From positions 1 through 50,696 of the forward strand of contig NZ_MAPV01000154.1 of the NCBI RefSeq assembly GCF_001700505.1: 50,696 bases of DNA, in the 5' to 3' direction. Shown one piece after another: positions 16,233 to 24,760 of the stretch (position 1 is the first letter of the stretch; every line of letters begins with the position of its first letter). Below the pieces are notes generated by a model. The model did no database searches. It worked only from the letters and a program-made list of their open reading frames with translations, and was not told the DNA's origin. The position numbers were made by a program, and so were the translations under genes. The stretch comes from Streptomyces mutomycini (GTDB lineage: Bacteria; Actinomycetota; Actinomycetes; Streptomycetales; Streptomycetaceae).

Positions 16233-18340
16233 CCGGAGACGCTCGCCCTGCCGTTCTCGATGTGGCCCATCAGCCGGCGCCGGAAGGACCCCGCTTCGTC
16301 GGCCGTCACCGAGAGGTCGTACCAGCCGTGCGCGTCGGCCGCGGAGTGCACGACCGTACGGCTGCGCCCCGGCTTCACCTTGACCGTCCGGTTCCAGTCC
16401 CGCAGGTCGTCCTCGTCGACGTATCCGAGGGGCCGCACGGTGAACGTCAGCGTCCGCCTGCCGTTGTTGCGCAGTGTGAGGTGCAGGTCCCGCTCGCGGG
16501 CGTCGATGCGGGAGGAGAGTTCGGCGGACCCGTCCGAGGCTCCTTCGAACTCCCGCCGGAAGCCGTTCGGGCCGGTGACCGTGAAGCGGTACCCGTCGCC
16601 GGCGAGCGGCACCGTCCACCGCCCGCCGCCCCTGACGTCACGGTGCTGCGGAGCGGGGAACTCCTCCGCGTAGGGGTAGAGCGCGAAGTGCGCGGAGGAT
16701 GTGCCGGAGTTGCTGAGATCCACCCGCAGCTCCCCGTCCACGAGCTTCGCCTGCGCGTCGCACCGGTAGGGCAGGGGCCGCGCCGGGCGGGTGCCAGGCT
16801 CCTGGAGCGGCATGTGCTGGACGGCCGGCGGCTTCGGCTGCCATCGTCCGCCGAACGGCGGGATCGCGGCGGGTTGCTCCGTCTCCGGCTGCCGCCGCGC
16901 ACGGGTGAAGTCGAAGGCCGAGGTGAGGTCGCCGGTGACCTGGCGCCGCCAGTCACTGATGTTGGGCTCCTCCACCCCCGTCCAGCGCTCCAGGAGGCGG
17001 ATCACCGAGGTGTGGTCGAAGACCTCGGAGCAGACGTATCCGCCGACCGACCACGGGGACACGACGAGCAGCGGCACCCGCACCCCCAGCCCCGTGGGCC
17101 TGCCCTCCCAGTGCTCCTCGGTGACCTCTGCGGGGGCGACCGGCGGGGGCACGTGGTCGAAGAACCCGTCGTTCTCGTCGTAGTTGATGAGGACGACGGT
17201 GCGCCGCCACACATCGGGGTGCCGTCCGAGCGCGTCCAGCACCTTGTAGACGATCGTCGCGCTGTGCACCGGCGAGGAGACGCTCGGGTGCTCGGAGTCC
17301 ACCGCCGACGGGACCAGGTAGGAGACCTCGGGCAGCGTCCCCGCCGCGACGTCCTCGGCGAACTCGTCGGCGAGTGTGCCCGTCCGGACCCGGCGCAGCC
17401 CCCGGTCGAAAAGACTGCGATCGGCAGCCGTCAGGGCCGCGACACCCTCGTCGAGCAGCCCCAGCAGCCGCTCCCGCTCCCCCTCCGTGTCCGCCTCACG
17501 CACGGCGGCGTAGAAGGACTCCATGTAGGTGTGGCCGCCGGTCCTCGCCAGGGCTTTGCGGGCGACGGCCTTGAAGGTGGCGAAGAACTCGATCTGGTTG
17601 TCGGTGAAGTTCTCCCACTCGGTGTACGTCTTCCAGCTCCGCCCGGCCTTCTCCAGACGCTCGGCGTAGGTGCCCCAGTCGTATCCGGGGTGGCTGCCCT
17701 CGTCGTACGCGTCGTTGCCCACGGCCCTCCTGCCGTTCGCCTCGGTGCCGGTCGTCCCGCTCCACAGATGGTTGCGGTTGGGGCTGGTGGAGGTGTGGAT
17801 CGAGGAGTGGTAGGCGTCGCAGACCGTGAAGGTGTCGGCGAGTTCGTAGTGCAGCGGGATGTCACCGCGGTCGTAGTAGGCCATGGTCGCGGCGGTCTTC
17901 GCGGTGACCCAGCCGTTCATCCAGCCGTCGGCCCATGCCTTGGCGCCGCCGTTCCAGGAGTGGTCGAGGGCGCCGATGTACTGCAGGTCCTTCTTCTGGG
18001 CCTCCGCCGCCTCGCGGACGGGGAACGGCAGCACAGGGGCGCCCAGCGGGCCCGGCTGTTCGAAGACGGGCCTGCCCGAGGGAAGTTCGATCGCGTTGCG
18101 GTCACCGAAGCCGCGTACACCGCGCAGCATCCCGAAGTAGTGATCGAAAGAGCGATTCTCCTGCATCAGGATCACCACGTGTTCGACGGCCTCCAGACCC
18201 GCACCGCCGGACCGGTCGGCAGCGGGCTGTGCGGCGATCGCCGCCTGGAGCGACGGGGGCAGGAACGACCCCACCGCCGCGGCGCCGAGTGCGCCGCCCC
18301 CGAGCGCGAAGAGCCGCCGCCGTGACATGTCCGTGGTCAA
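16229..18340 (-). CDS. Tat-exported phospholipase C
   Basis: A 703-residue secreted phosphoesterase of the bacterial phospholipase C/acid phosphatase family. A Tat signal, SRRRLFALGGGALGAAAVG, occupies residues 5-25. The catalytic segment VVILMQENRSFDHYFG carries the metal-binding Glu-Asn and nucleophile region (about residues 50-65). VLINYDENDGFFDHVPPP carries further active-site Asp and His residues. After residue 480 come two C-terminal beta domains typical of phosphocholine-specific enzymes. TTG 18340 has GGAGG 5 bases upstream; ATG 18328 is an alternative 4 codons in. It probably releases phosphate or diacylglycerol outside the cell. A PhoP box would fit, but I could not confirm one. Confidence 0.9.
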   Translation of the reverse strand: MTTDMSRRRLFALGGGALGAAAVGSFLPPSLQAAIAAQPAADRSGGAGLEAVEHVVILMQENRSFDHYFGMLRGVRGFGDRNAIELPSGRPVFEQPGPLGAPVLPFPVREAAEAQKKDLQYIGALDHSWNGGAKAWADGWMNGWVTAKTAATMAYYDRGDIPLHYELADTFTVCDAYHSSIHTSTSPNRNHLWSGTTGTEANGRRAVGNDAYDEGSHPGYDWGTYAERLEKAGRSWKTYTEWENFTDNQIEFFATFKAVARKALARTGGHTYMESFYAAVREADTEGERERLLGLLDEGVAALTAADRSLFDRGLRRVRTGTLADEFAEDVAAGTLPEVSYLVPSAVDSEHPSVSSPVHSATIVYKVLDALGRHPDVWRRTVVLINYDENDGFFDHVPPPVAPAEVTEEHWEGRPTGLGVRVPLLVVSPWSVGGYVCSEVFDHTSVIRLLERWTGVEEPNISDWRRQVTGDLTSAFDFTRARRQPETEQPAAIPPFGGRWQPKPPAVQHMPLQEPGTRPARPLPYRCDAQAKLVDGELRVDLSNSGTSSAHFALYPYAEEFPAPQHRDVRGGGRWTVPLAGDGYRFTVTGPNGFRREFEGASDGSAELSSRIDARERDLHLTLRNNGRRTLTFTVRPLGYVDEDDLRDWNRTVKVKPGRSRTVVHSAADAHGWYDLSVTADEAGSFRRRLMGHIENGRASVSG

Positions 18341-18488
18341 TTGAGCCTCCCGGTTCCGTATCTACGGGGGAAGCTATTCAGGCCGGGTGGCTACGGGAAG
18401 ACCGCCGAACGGCCTGCCGGTGAACGTCCCCGCCGCACCCGGGGCACCCCTGGTACATGACGACGCCGCGAGCGGCACCAGCAGCGGG

Positions 18489-18534
18489 AAAGGGGGCGGC
18501 ACACCCTGTACTACGGGTGCACCGCCCCCTTTCG
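18489..18534 (-). terminator. gatB terminator hairpin
   Basis: A perfect 12-bp stem (GAAAGGGGGCGG at 18489-18500 with CCGCCCCCTTTC at 18523-18534) and an inner CACCC/GGGTG stem lie 15 bases beyond the gatB stop. The AAA/TTT ends of the stem give a short T-run on either strand, so it could also act on transcripts from the other side. Confidence 0.8.
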
Positions 18535-18548
18535 GGGCGTGCCGGCAA

Positions 18549-20057
18549 TCAGCCCTCGACGCCGAGCTTCTCCAGGATCAGCTCACGCACGCGCGCCGCG
18601 TCCGCCTGGCCGCGGGTGGCCTTCATGACCGCGCCCACGAGCGCGCCGGCCGCGGCGACCTTGCCGCCGCGGATCTTGTCGGCGATCGCCGCGTTGGCCG
18701 CGATGGCCTCGTCGACGGCGGTGCCGAGCGCACCCTCGTCCGAGACGACCTTCAGGCCGCGCTTCTCGACGACGGTGTCCGGGTCGCCCTCGCCCGCGAG
18801 GACACCCTCGAGGACCTGGCGCGCCAGCTTGTCGTTGAGATCGCCGGAGGTGACGAGCTCCGCCACCCGGGCGACCTGCGCCGGGGTGACCGGCAGCTCG
18901 TCCAGGCTTCGGCCGGTCTCGTTGGCGTTACGGGCGAGCTCGCCCATCCACCACTTGCGGGCCTGGTCCGAAGGGGCGCCCGCGTCCGTCGTGGCGACGA
19001 TCAGGTCGACCGCGCCGGCGTTGAGGATGGACTGCATGTCGTGCTCGTTGACACCCCACTCCTCCTTCAGCCGCTTGCGGCGCAGCCGGGGCAGCTCGGG
19101 AAGTCCCTTGCGGAGCTCCTCGACCCAGTCGCGGGCGGGTGCGACCGGCACCAGGTCCGGCTCGGGGAAGTAGCGGTAGTCCTCGGCGTTGTCCTTGATG
19201 CGGCCGGCCGTGGTGGAGCCGTCCTCCTCGTGGAAGTGCCGGGTCTCCTGCACGATCGTCCCGCCGGAGTTCAGCACCGCGGCATGGCGCTGGATCTCGA
19301 AGCGGGCGGCGCGCTCGACGGAACGCAGCGAGTTGACGTTCTTCGTCTCGGAGCGCGTACCGAACTGCTCGCGGCCGTGCGGGCGCAGCGACAGGTTGAC
19401 GTCGCAGCGCATCTGGCCCATTTCCATCCGGGCCTCCGAGACGCCGAGCGCCTTGATGAGCTCGCGGAGCTCGGCGACGTACGCCTTGGCGACCTCGGGG
19501 GCGCGTGCACCGGCCCCCTCGATCGGCTTGGTGACGATCTCGATGAGGGGGATGCCCGCACGGTTGTAGTCGAGCAGCGAGTGGGAGGCGCCGTGGATAC
19601 GGCCGGTGGCACCGCCGACGTGTGTCGACTTGCCGGTGTCCTCCTCCATGTGGGCGCGCTCGATCTGCACGCGGAAGATCTCACCGTCCTCCAGCTGGAC
19701 GTCCAGATAGCCGTCGAAGGCGATCGGCTCGTCGTACTGGGAGGTCTGGAAGTTCTTCGGCATGTCCGGATAGAAGTAGTTCTTCCGGGCGAAGCGGCAC
19801 CACTCGGCGATCTCGCAGTTCAGCGCGAGCCCGATCTTGATGGCGGACTCGACGCCGATCTCGTTGACGACCGGAAGCGCGCCCGGCAGCCCGAGGCAGA
19901 CCGGGCAGGTCTGCGAGTTCGCGTCCTGCTTGAGCTCGGTGGAGCAGCCGCAGAACATCTTGGTCCTGGTGCCCAGCTCCACATGGACCTCGAGGCCCAT
20001 GACGGGGTCGTACGTCGCGAGGGCATCCTCGTACGACTCCAGGTCGATGACAGTCAC
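18549..20057 (-). CDS. gatB: Glu/Asp-tRNA amidotransferase subunit B
   Basis: The 502-residue subunit binds Glu-tRNA(Gln) or Asp-tRNA(Asn), phosphorylates the acyl group and, with GatA and GatC, yields Gln-tRNA or Asn-tRNA. The family start VMGLEVHVELGTRTKMFCGC is near residue 20, with the zinc Cys pattern CGC and CPVCLGLPGALP. The kinase-like core includes RKNYFYPDMPKNFQTSQYD, and the C-terminal helical and YqeY domains end in VREL. GTG 20057 gives VTVIDLESYEDAL, with GAGGGA about 10 bases upstream. It follows an 80-residue ORF by 16 bases in the gatC-gatA-ORF-gatB cluster. Confidence 0.97.
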   Translation of the reverse strand: MTVIDLESYEDALATYDPVMGLEVHVELGTRTKMFCGCSTELKQDANSQTCPVCLGLPGALPVVNEIGVESAIKIGLALNCEIAEWCRFARKNYFYPDMPKNFQTSQYDEPIAFDGYLDVQLEDGEIFRVQIERAHMEEDTGKSTHVGGATGRIHGASHSLLDYNRAGIPLIEIVTKPIEGAGARAPEVAKAYVAELRELIKALGVSEARMEMGQMRCDVNLSLRPHGREQFGTRSETKNVNSLRSVERAARFEIQRHAAVLNSGGTIVQETRHFHEEDGSTTAGRIKDNAEDYRYFPEPDLVPVAPARDWVEELRKGLPELPRLRRKRLKEEWGVNEHDMQSILNAGAVDLIVATTDAGAPSDQARKWWMGELARNANETGRSLDELPVTPAQVARVAELVTSGDLNDKLARQVLEGVLAGEGDPDTVVEKRGLKVVSDEGALGTAVDEAIAANAAIADKIRGGKVAAAGALVGAVMKATRGQADAARVRELILEKLGVEG

Positions 20058-20073
20058 TATGAAACTTTCCCTC

Positions 20074-20316
20074 TCAGCCCAGCAGGACGTCGTCGTCGCC
20101 GAGACGCTTGAGCTCGCGGTAGAGGATCGCGAGTCCGGTCACGATCGCGGCGGCGGATACGGCGGCGTCGATCAGCCGCAGCGTGTCCTTGTCCTGGCGG
20201 GCCATCCTCGCCTGCTTGACGACGCTGAGCGCACCGAAGGCGGTGCTGCCCAGGGACACGTAGACGCCGGACTTGGACTTCTTGAAGTTCTTGGCCTTCT
20301 TTGCCATTGCACTCAC
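20074..20316 (-). CDS. Conserved-looking 80-residue protein between gatA and gatB
   Basis: A small protein I cannot assign. Its N-terminus is very basic (Lys-rich, AKKAKNFKKSKSG). A middle segment VYVSLGSTAFGALSVVKQARM and a hydrophobic helix around residues 45-66 (LRLIDAAVSAAAIVTGLAILYREL) suggest a single-pass or membrane-associated protein. GTG 20316 overlaps the gatA stop as GTGA, with GAGGAGG about 10 bases before it, so translation is probably coupled to gatA. The alternative ATG at 20307 lacks a well-spaced RBS. Its position inside the amidotransferase operon suggests a linked role, but the sequence gives no catalytic motif. Confidence 0.75.
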   Translation of the reverse strand: MSAMAKKAKNFKKSKSGVYVSLGSTAFGALSVVKQARMARQDKDTLRLIDAAVSAAAIVTGLAILYRELKRLGDDDVLLG

Positions 20317-21815
20317 AGTGACGGAGCCTCCTCAAGCAGCGGGTGCCCCCACTTTTCCACGAAAGCGGCCTCGACGGCGGCTCCGACCTTGTAGAGCCGG
20401 TCGTCCTTCATGGCGGGGGCGATGATCTGCAGCCCGACCGGCAGGCCGTCCTCCGGGGCCAGGCCGCAGGGCAGCGACATGGCGGAGTTGCCGGCGAGGT
20501 TGGTCGGAATGGTGCACAGGTCCGCGAGGTACATCGCCATCGGGTCGTCGGCGCGCTCGCCGATCGGGAAGGCGGTGGTGGGCGTCGTCGGCGAGACGAT
20601 GACGTCCACCTGCTCGAACGCCTTCTCGAAGTCCTGGGTGATGAGGGTGCGGACCTTCTGTGCCGAGCCGTAGTAGGCGTCGTAGTAGCCGGAGCTCAGC
20701 GCGTACGTACCGAGGATGATGCGGCGCTTCACCTCGTCGCCGAAACCGGCCTCGCGGGTGAGGGCGGTGACGTCCTCGGCGGACCGTGTGCCGTCGTCGC
20801 CGACCCTCAGGCCGTAACGCATGGCGTCGAAGCGCGCCAGGTTCGAGGAGCACTCGGACGGCGCGATCAGGTAGTACGCCGAAAGAGCGAGGTCGAAGGA
20901 CGGGCAGTCCAGCTCGACGACCGTGGCGCCGAGGGACTTCAGCAGCTCGACCGACTCGTTGAACCGCTGGACGACCCCGGCCTGGTAGCCCTCGCCGGAG
21001 AACTGCTTGACCACACCGACGCGCATGCCCTGTACGGAGCCGTTGCGCGCGGCCTCGACGACCGGCGGGACCGGTGAGTCGATGGACGTCGAGTCGAGCG
21101 GGTCGTGGCCGCCGATGACCTCGTGCAGCAGCGCCGCGTCCAGGACCGTACGGGCGCAGGGGCCGCCCTGGTCGAGGGAGGACGAGAAGGCGACCATGCC
21201 GTAGCGGGAGACGCCGCCGTAGGTCGGCTTGACGCCGACGGTGCCGGTGACGGCCGCGGGCTGGCGGATGGAGCCGCCGGTGTCCGTGCCGATGGCGAGC
21301 GGGGCCTCGAAGGAGGCCAGCGCGGCGGAGGAGCCGCCGCCGGAACCGCCCGGGATACGGGTGAGGTCCCAGGGGTTCCCGGTCGGCCCGTAGGCGCTGT
21401 TCTCGGTGGAGGACCCCATGGCGAACTCGTCCATGTTGGTCTTGCCGAGGATGACGACGTCGGCCGCCTTCAGCTTCCTCGTGAGGGTCGCGTCGTACGG
21501 CGGGACCCAGCCCTCGAGGATCTTCGAGCCGACGGTGGTCGGCATGTCCTTCGTGGTGAAGATGTCCTTGAGCGCGAGCGGGACGCCGGCCAGCGGGCCG
21601 AGCTTCTCGCCCGCCTCACGCTTGGCGTCGACGGCGCGGGCCTGCGCGAGCGCGCCCTCGCGGTCGATGTGCAGGAAGGCGTGGACCTTCTCGTCGACGG
21701 CGTCGATCCGGGCCAGGTGGGCCTCGGTGACCTCGACGGCCGTCAGCTCGCCGGAGGCGATCCTCGCGGCGATCTGGGCCGCGGTGAGCTTGATGATGGT
21801 GCTGATGTCCGTCAT
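20313..21815 (-). CDS. gatA: Glu/Asp-tRNA amidotransferase subunit A
   Basis: The 500-residue glutaminase subunit releases ammonia from Gln and channels it to GatB. The amidase signature is complete: PLALKDIF with the catalytic Lys near residue 80, and the Gly/Ser-rich GGSGGGSSAALAS with the cis-Ser and nucleophile Ser around residues 150-180 (GTDTGGSIRQPA). The C-terminal region NSAMSLPCGLAPEDGLPVGLQI is conserved. ATG 21815 lies 5 bases after the gatC stop. The stop overlaps the following ORF by 4 bases. Confidence 0.97.
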   Translation of the reverse strand: MTDISTIIKLTAAQIAARIASGELTAVEVTEAHLARIDAVDEKVHAFLHIDREGALAQARAVDAKREAGEKLGPLAGVPLALKDIFTTKDMPTTVGSKILEGWVPPYDATLTRKLKAADVVILGKTNMDEFAMGSSTENSAYGPTGNPWDLTRIPGGSGGGSSAALASFEAPLAIGTDTGGSIRQPAAVTGTVGVKPTYGGVSRYGMVAFSSSLDQGGPCARTVLDAALLHEVIGGHDPLDSTSIDSPVPPVVEAARNGSVQGMRVGVVKQFSGEGYQAGVVQRFNESVELLKSLGATVVELDCPSFDLALSAYYLIAPSECSSNLARFDAMRYGLRVGDDGTRSAEDVTALTREAGFGDEVKRRIILGTYALSSGYYDAYYGSAQKVRTLITQDFEKAFEQVDVIVSPTTPTTAFPIGERADDPMAMYLADLCTIPTNLAGNSAMSLPCGLAPEDGLPVGLQIIAPAMKDDRLYKVGAAVEAAFVEKWGHPLLEEAPSL

Positions 21816-21820
21816 GGCTG

Positions 21821-22117
21821 TTAGTCCTCCCCCAGGATCTGCGGCACCTTGAAACGCTGCTGCTCCTGGGCCGGGGCGCCGGAGAGCGCCTGCTCGGGGG
21901 TGAGCGACGGACGGACCTCGTCCGCGCGCATGACGTTGGTCAGCGGCAGCGGGTGGGAGGTCGGCGGTACGTCTTGGTCGGCGACCTCGGAGACGCGGGC
22001 GACCGCGCCGATGATGTCGTCGAGCTGACCGGCGAAGTGCTCGAGCTCTTCGCCCTTCAGCTCCAGACGCGCCAGCCGGGCGAGGTGGGCGACCTCCTCG
22101 CGCGTGATGCCAGGCAT
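21821..22117 (-). CDS. gatC: Glu/Asp-tRNA amidotransferase subunit C
   Basis: The 98-residue scaffold subunit wraps GatA and GatB. It has the usual ITREEVAHLARLARLEL start and the LPLTNVMRADEV segment. ATG 22117 is preferred because GAGGA lies 7 bases upstream; the open frame to 22156 has no such site. It is the first gene of gatC-gatA-ORF-gatB. Confidence 0.95.
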   Translation of the reverse strand: MPGITREEVAHLARLARLELKGEELEHFAGQLDDIIGAVARVSEVADQDVPPTSHPLPLTNVMRADEVRPSLTPEQALSGAPAQEQQRFKVPQILGED

Positions 22118-22155
22118 GCAGCGATCCTCAGGGGTTGGTGTGTGGTTTTGGCCCA

Positions 22156-22161
22156 ATCCTA
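22156..22161 (-). promoter_or_regulatory. Candidate -10 box for the gat operon
   Basis: The minus strand reads TAGGAT, matching TANNNT, about 39 bases upstream of the gatC start. The -35 region has no good match to TTGACA, so this is a weak prediction. Confidence 0.3.
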
Positions 22162-22182
22162 TGGGGTCGCCGGAGGCGTCTG

Positions 22183-22209
22183 CGGCGGGCGGACGGAGCC
22201 CGCCCGCCG
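22183..22209 (-). terminator. Terminator between rmdB and gatC
   Basis: A perfect 9-bp stem CGGCGGGCG/CGCCCGCCG with a 9-base loop lies about 75 bases beyond the rmdB stop. It would separate rmdB transcription from the gat operon downstream on the same strand. Confidence 0.6.
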
Positions 22210-22282
22210 ATTGAGGACAAAACGGCCACCGGGCGGGCGTTCACCGCGCCGCACCGGACCACGACGGGGCGTAGACCGGACC

Positions 22283-24427
22283 TCAGGTGGTGGCCGGACC
22301 GGGGTTCAGCGCGCGCCCCGCGGACCTGGGCGCAGGCTCGGGTGCCACCGCCGGCGCGGCCGCGGCCTCCAGCTCCGAGGGCCGTCGCCATCCGTGCTCG
22401 CCCCGCGCCCGCAGCCAGGCCGTCGTCTCCTGGGGCGGCATCGCCGCGGCGACGAGCCACCCCTGCACCGCGTCGCAGTGCAGGTCCCGAAGCCGCTCCC
22501 AGGTCTCGTCGTCCTCGACGCCCTCGGCGACGACGATCAGCCCGAGCGAGTGGGCCAGGTCGATGGTGCAGCGGACGATCTCGGCGTCCTCGTGGTCCAC
22601 GGCCAGCCGCGCCACGAACGAACGGTCGATCTTGAGCTCGCTGACCGGCAGCTTCCGGAGGTGGACGAGGGAGGAGTAGCCGGTACCGAAGTCGTCGAGG
22701 GACATCTTCACCCCGTGCCCGGTCAGCCCCGCCAGGGTGTCGGCGGCCCGCTGGGGGTCCTCCAGCAGCACGTGTTCGGTTATCTCCAGCTGCAGCGCAC
22801 CGGCGGGGACCCCGTGCCGGGCGAGCCGTGCGGCGACACTGCCCGCGAAGCCGGGGGTGTGGACGTCACGCGGCGAGACGTTGACCGCTACGGGGACGAA
22901 CAGCCCCTGGGCCCGCCAGCGGGCCACCTGGGCGAGCGCGGTCTCCAGTACGTACTCGGTGAGGTGGGGCATCAGCCCGGAGGACTCCGCGATCGCGATG
23001 AACTCGTCCGGGGGAACCCGGCCGCGCTCCGGATGCACCCAGCGCACGAGCGCCTCCAGCCCGGCCACCTGGCCGTCGAAGCGCACCTTGGGCTGGTAGT
23101 GCAGTTCGACCTCGCCGGCGTCCAGGGCACGGCGCAGATCGCCCAACAGGCCAAGCCGGTCCGGGGTGTTGCTGTCGCGCTTGGACTCGTAGACCTCCAC
23201 GCCCGTACGGTCCCGCTTGGCCTGGTACATCGCCACGTCGGCCCGTCTGAGCAGCCCTTCGGCGTCCAGTGCGTGGTCGGGGTGGACGGCGACGCCGGCG
23301 CTCGCCTCCAGCACCAGCGTGAGCCCGTCCAGGTCGAGGGGCGAGGAGAGCTCGGCGACGAGGTGGCGGGCGACGCGCTGGGCGCTGGTGGCAGAGCCCG
23401 CGGACGGCAGCAGGACCGCGAACTCGTCCCCGCCGAGGCGCGCTGCCTCCGCACCGCGCGGCAGGGCGAGGCGCAGCCGCTCCGCTATCTGGAGCAGGAG
23501 CCGGTCCCCGGCGAGATGGCCGAGGGTGTCGTTGACGGCCCGGAAGCGGTCGAGGTCGATGAGGACGAGGGCGGATCTCGCGCCGGTGCCGTCGGCCTCC
23601 TCCAGCGCCGTCCACGTCCTCTCCAGGAGCCACTGCCGGTTGGGCAGACCGGTGAGGGGATCCCTCAACTGCTCCTCGGCACGTGCGCGGGCGATCCAGA
23701 GCGTGGAGTCCAGGGCGATCAGCGGGACGGCGAAGAGCGGCAGCAGCACGGGCTTGGCGGATGCCACGACGCAGATCAGCGGGGCGATCCCGAGCAGTGC
23801 GACCGCGACGAGGCCCTGGCGCAGCAGAGCGGTGCGGGCGACCGTCGGCAACCCGCCGCTCTGGGACGCCCTCGCGTACCACAACAGGACGCGGGTGACG
23901 AGGAGATACGTGCCGGCGGCGAACAGCACGGTCGGCACGGCGTCGATGCCCCAGTCGAGTGGCCGCCAGGGTGCCTCGACGCTCGGCACCTCACCGAAGG
24001 CGGCCAGGACGAGCGCGGCCGCCCCGATGCCCAGTATGTCCACCGCCCCGTGCAGCAGCCCCTGCCACCAGCGGTGCCGCCTGGCCGTACCGACGAGCAC
24101 CACCACGACGAGGCTGACCAGCCCGGCGGCGACCCAGCCGTAGAGCAGCAGGACGGCGAGGGTGAGCGCGGCACCGGAGCCGGTGCCACCCCACCACCGG
24201 TCACGTCCGAGGGCGACCAGATGGCCGACGACGATTCCGGTGAGCAGGGCGAGCGACCAGCCGGAGGTCCCGGCGGGGAAGAGCGCGTGGCCGTCCTGGA
24301 CCGCCCGGTATAACCCGGCCGCGAGCTGCGCGGCGGCGACCGCCACGACGACGGCGCCCACTCTGGACGTGAGGCCCACGAAACCTTGCAGCCGCGACAC
24401 CGGTGCGGCGCTCTCGGTCGGTTTCAT
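22283..24427 (-). CDS. rmdB: Membrane GGDEF-EAL c-di-GMP phosphodiesterase, RmdB type
   Basis: A 714-residue protein with about six N-terminal helices (residues 20-240), then GGDEF and EAL domains. The GGDEF motif (RLGGDEFAVLL) is intact, but no RxxD I-site lies five residues upstream. The EAL domain is complete: GLEALVRW, the Mg-binding AVNVS, EITEHVLLED, and LDDFGTGYSSL. It should hydrolyse c-di-GMP to pGpG, as known for RmdB in S. coelicolor, whose gene sits between the gat genes and ligA. ATG 24427 is chosen because GAGGG lies 5 bases upstream and the frame starts MKPTESAAPV; the open frame to 24601 is unsupported. Confidence 0.9.
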   Translation of the reverse strand: MKPTESAAPVSRLQGFVGLTSRVGAVVVAVAAAQLAAGLYRAVQDGHALFPAGTSGWSLALLTGIVVGHLVALGRDRWWGGTGSGAALTLAVLLLYGWVAAGLVSLVVVVLVGTARRHRWWQGLLHGAVDILGIGAAALVLAAFGEVPSVEAPWRPLDWGIDAVPTVLFAAGTYLLVTRVLLWYARASQSGGLPTVARTALLRQGLVAVALLGIAPLICVVASAKPVLLPLFAVPLIALDSTLWIARARAEEQLRDPLTGLPNRQWLLERTWTALEEADGTGARSALVLIDLDRFRAVNDTLGHLAGDRLLLQIAERLRLALPRGAEAARLGGDEFAVLLPSAGSATSAQRVARHLVAELSSPLDLDGLTLVLEASAGVAVHPDHALDAEGLLRRADVAMYQAKRDRTGVEVYESKRDSNTPDRLGLLGDLRRALDAGEVELHYQPKVRFDGQVAGLEALVRWVHPERGRVPPDEFIAIAESSGLMPHLTEYVLETALAQVARWRAQGLFVPVAVNVSPRDVHTPGFAGSVAARLARHGVPAGALQLEITEHVLLEDPQRAADTLAGLTGHGVKMSLDDFGTGYSSLVHLRKLPVSELKIDRSFVARLAVDHEDAEIVRCTIDLAHSLGLIVVAEGVEDDETWERLRDLHCDAVQGWLVAAAMPPQETTAWLRARGEHGWRRPSELEAAAAPAVAPEPAPRSAGRALNPGPATT

Positions 24428-24716
24428 TCCGTCCCTCTCACAGCCGGCGGTGTCGATGTCCCACGGTGGCCCCGCTCCCATGCCACCACGGCCCGAATCC
24501 CACCACGCGGCCGGGCACGACGGGTGCTCGTTCAACAGTAGGCCGACGAGGGCCCCCACGGGCGGCGCTCTGCAGGTCTTGCCCGAATGGGGCTCTGACA
24601 CCCCTGACGGTCTGATATGCGCCGGACGGGTGATACGGGTGGGCCGGACCGGGCCTCCCGGTGCCCGCTCGTCCGCTTATTCCCCCCTCAGTGATGCCCC
24701 CATGCGTCGCCCGCGT
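24428..24716. other. ligA-rmdB intergenic region
   Basis: About 290 bases without a gene I can support. It should hold the rmdB promoter on the minus strand. I looked for a BldD box here and found none. Its ligA side carries the tandem repeats at 24717-24760. Confidence 0.4.
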
Positions 24717-24760
24717 CTCGATCGCGCCTCGATAACGCCTCGATCACGCCTCGGAGGGCA
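24717..24760. repeat. 11-bp tandem repeats at the ligA stop
   Basis: Four adjacent 11-bp units on the plus strand: CTCGATCGCGC, CTCGATAACGC, CTCGATCACGC and the partly matching CTCGGAGGGCA. The ligA stop codon (24744-24746) lies inside the third unit, so the array spans the end of the gene and its 3' untranslated region. Eleven bases is about one helical turn. No function is evident. Confidence 0.7.

Noticed and set aside
24428..24601. Extended N-terminus of RmdB to 24601
   Set aside because: GAGGG 5 bases before ATG 24427 fits better, and the extra 58 residues show no helix or similarity.
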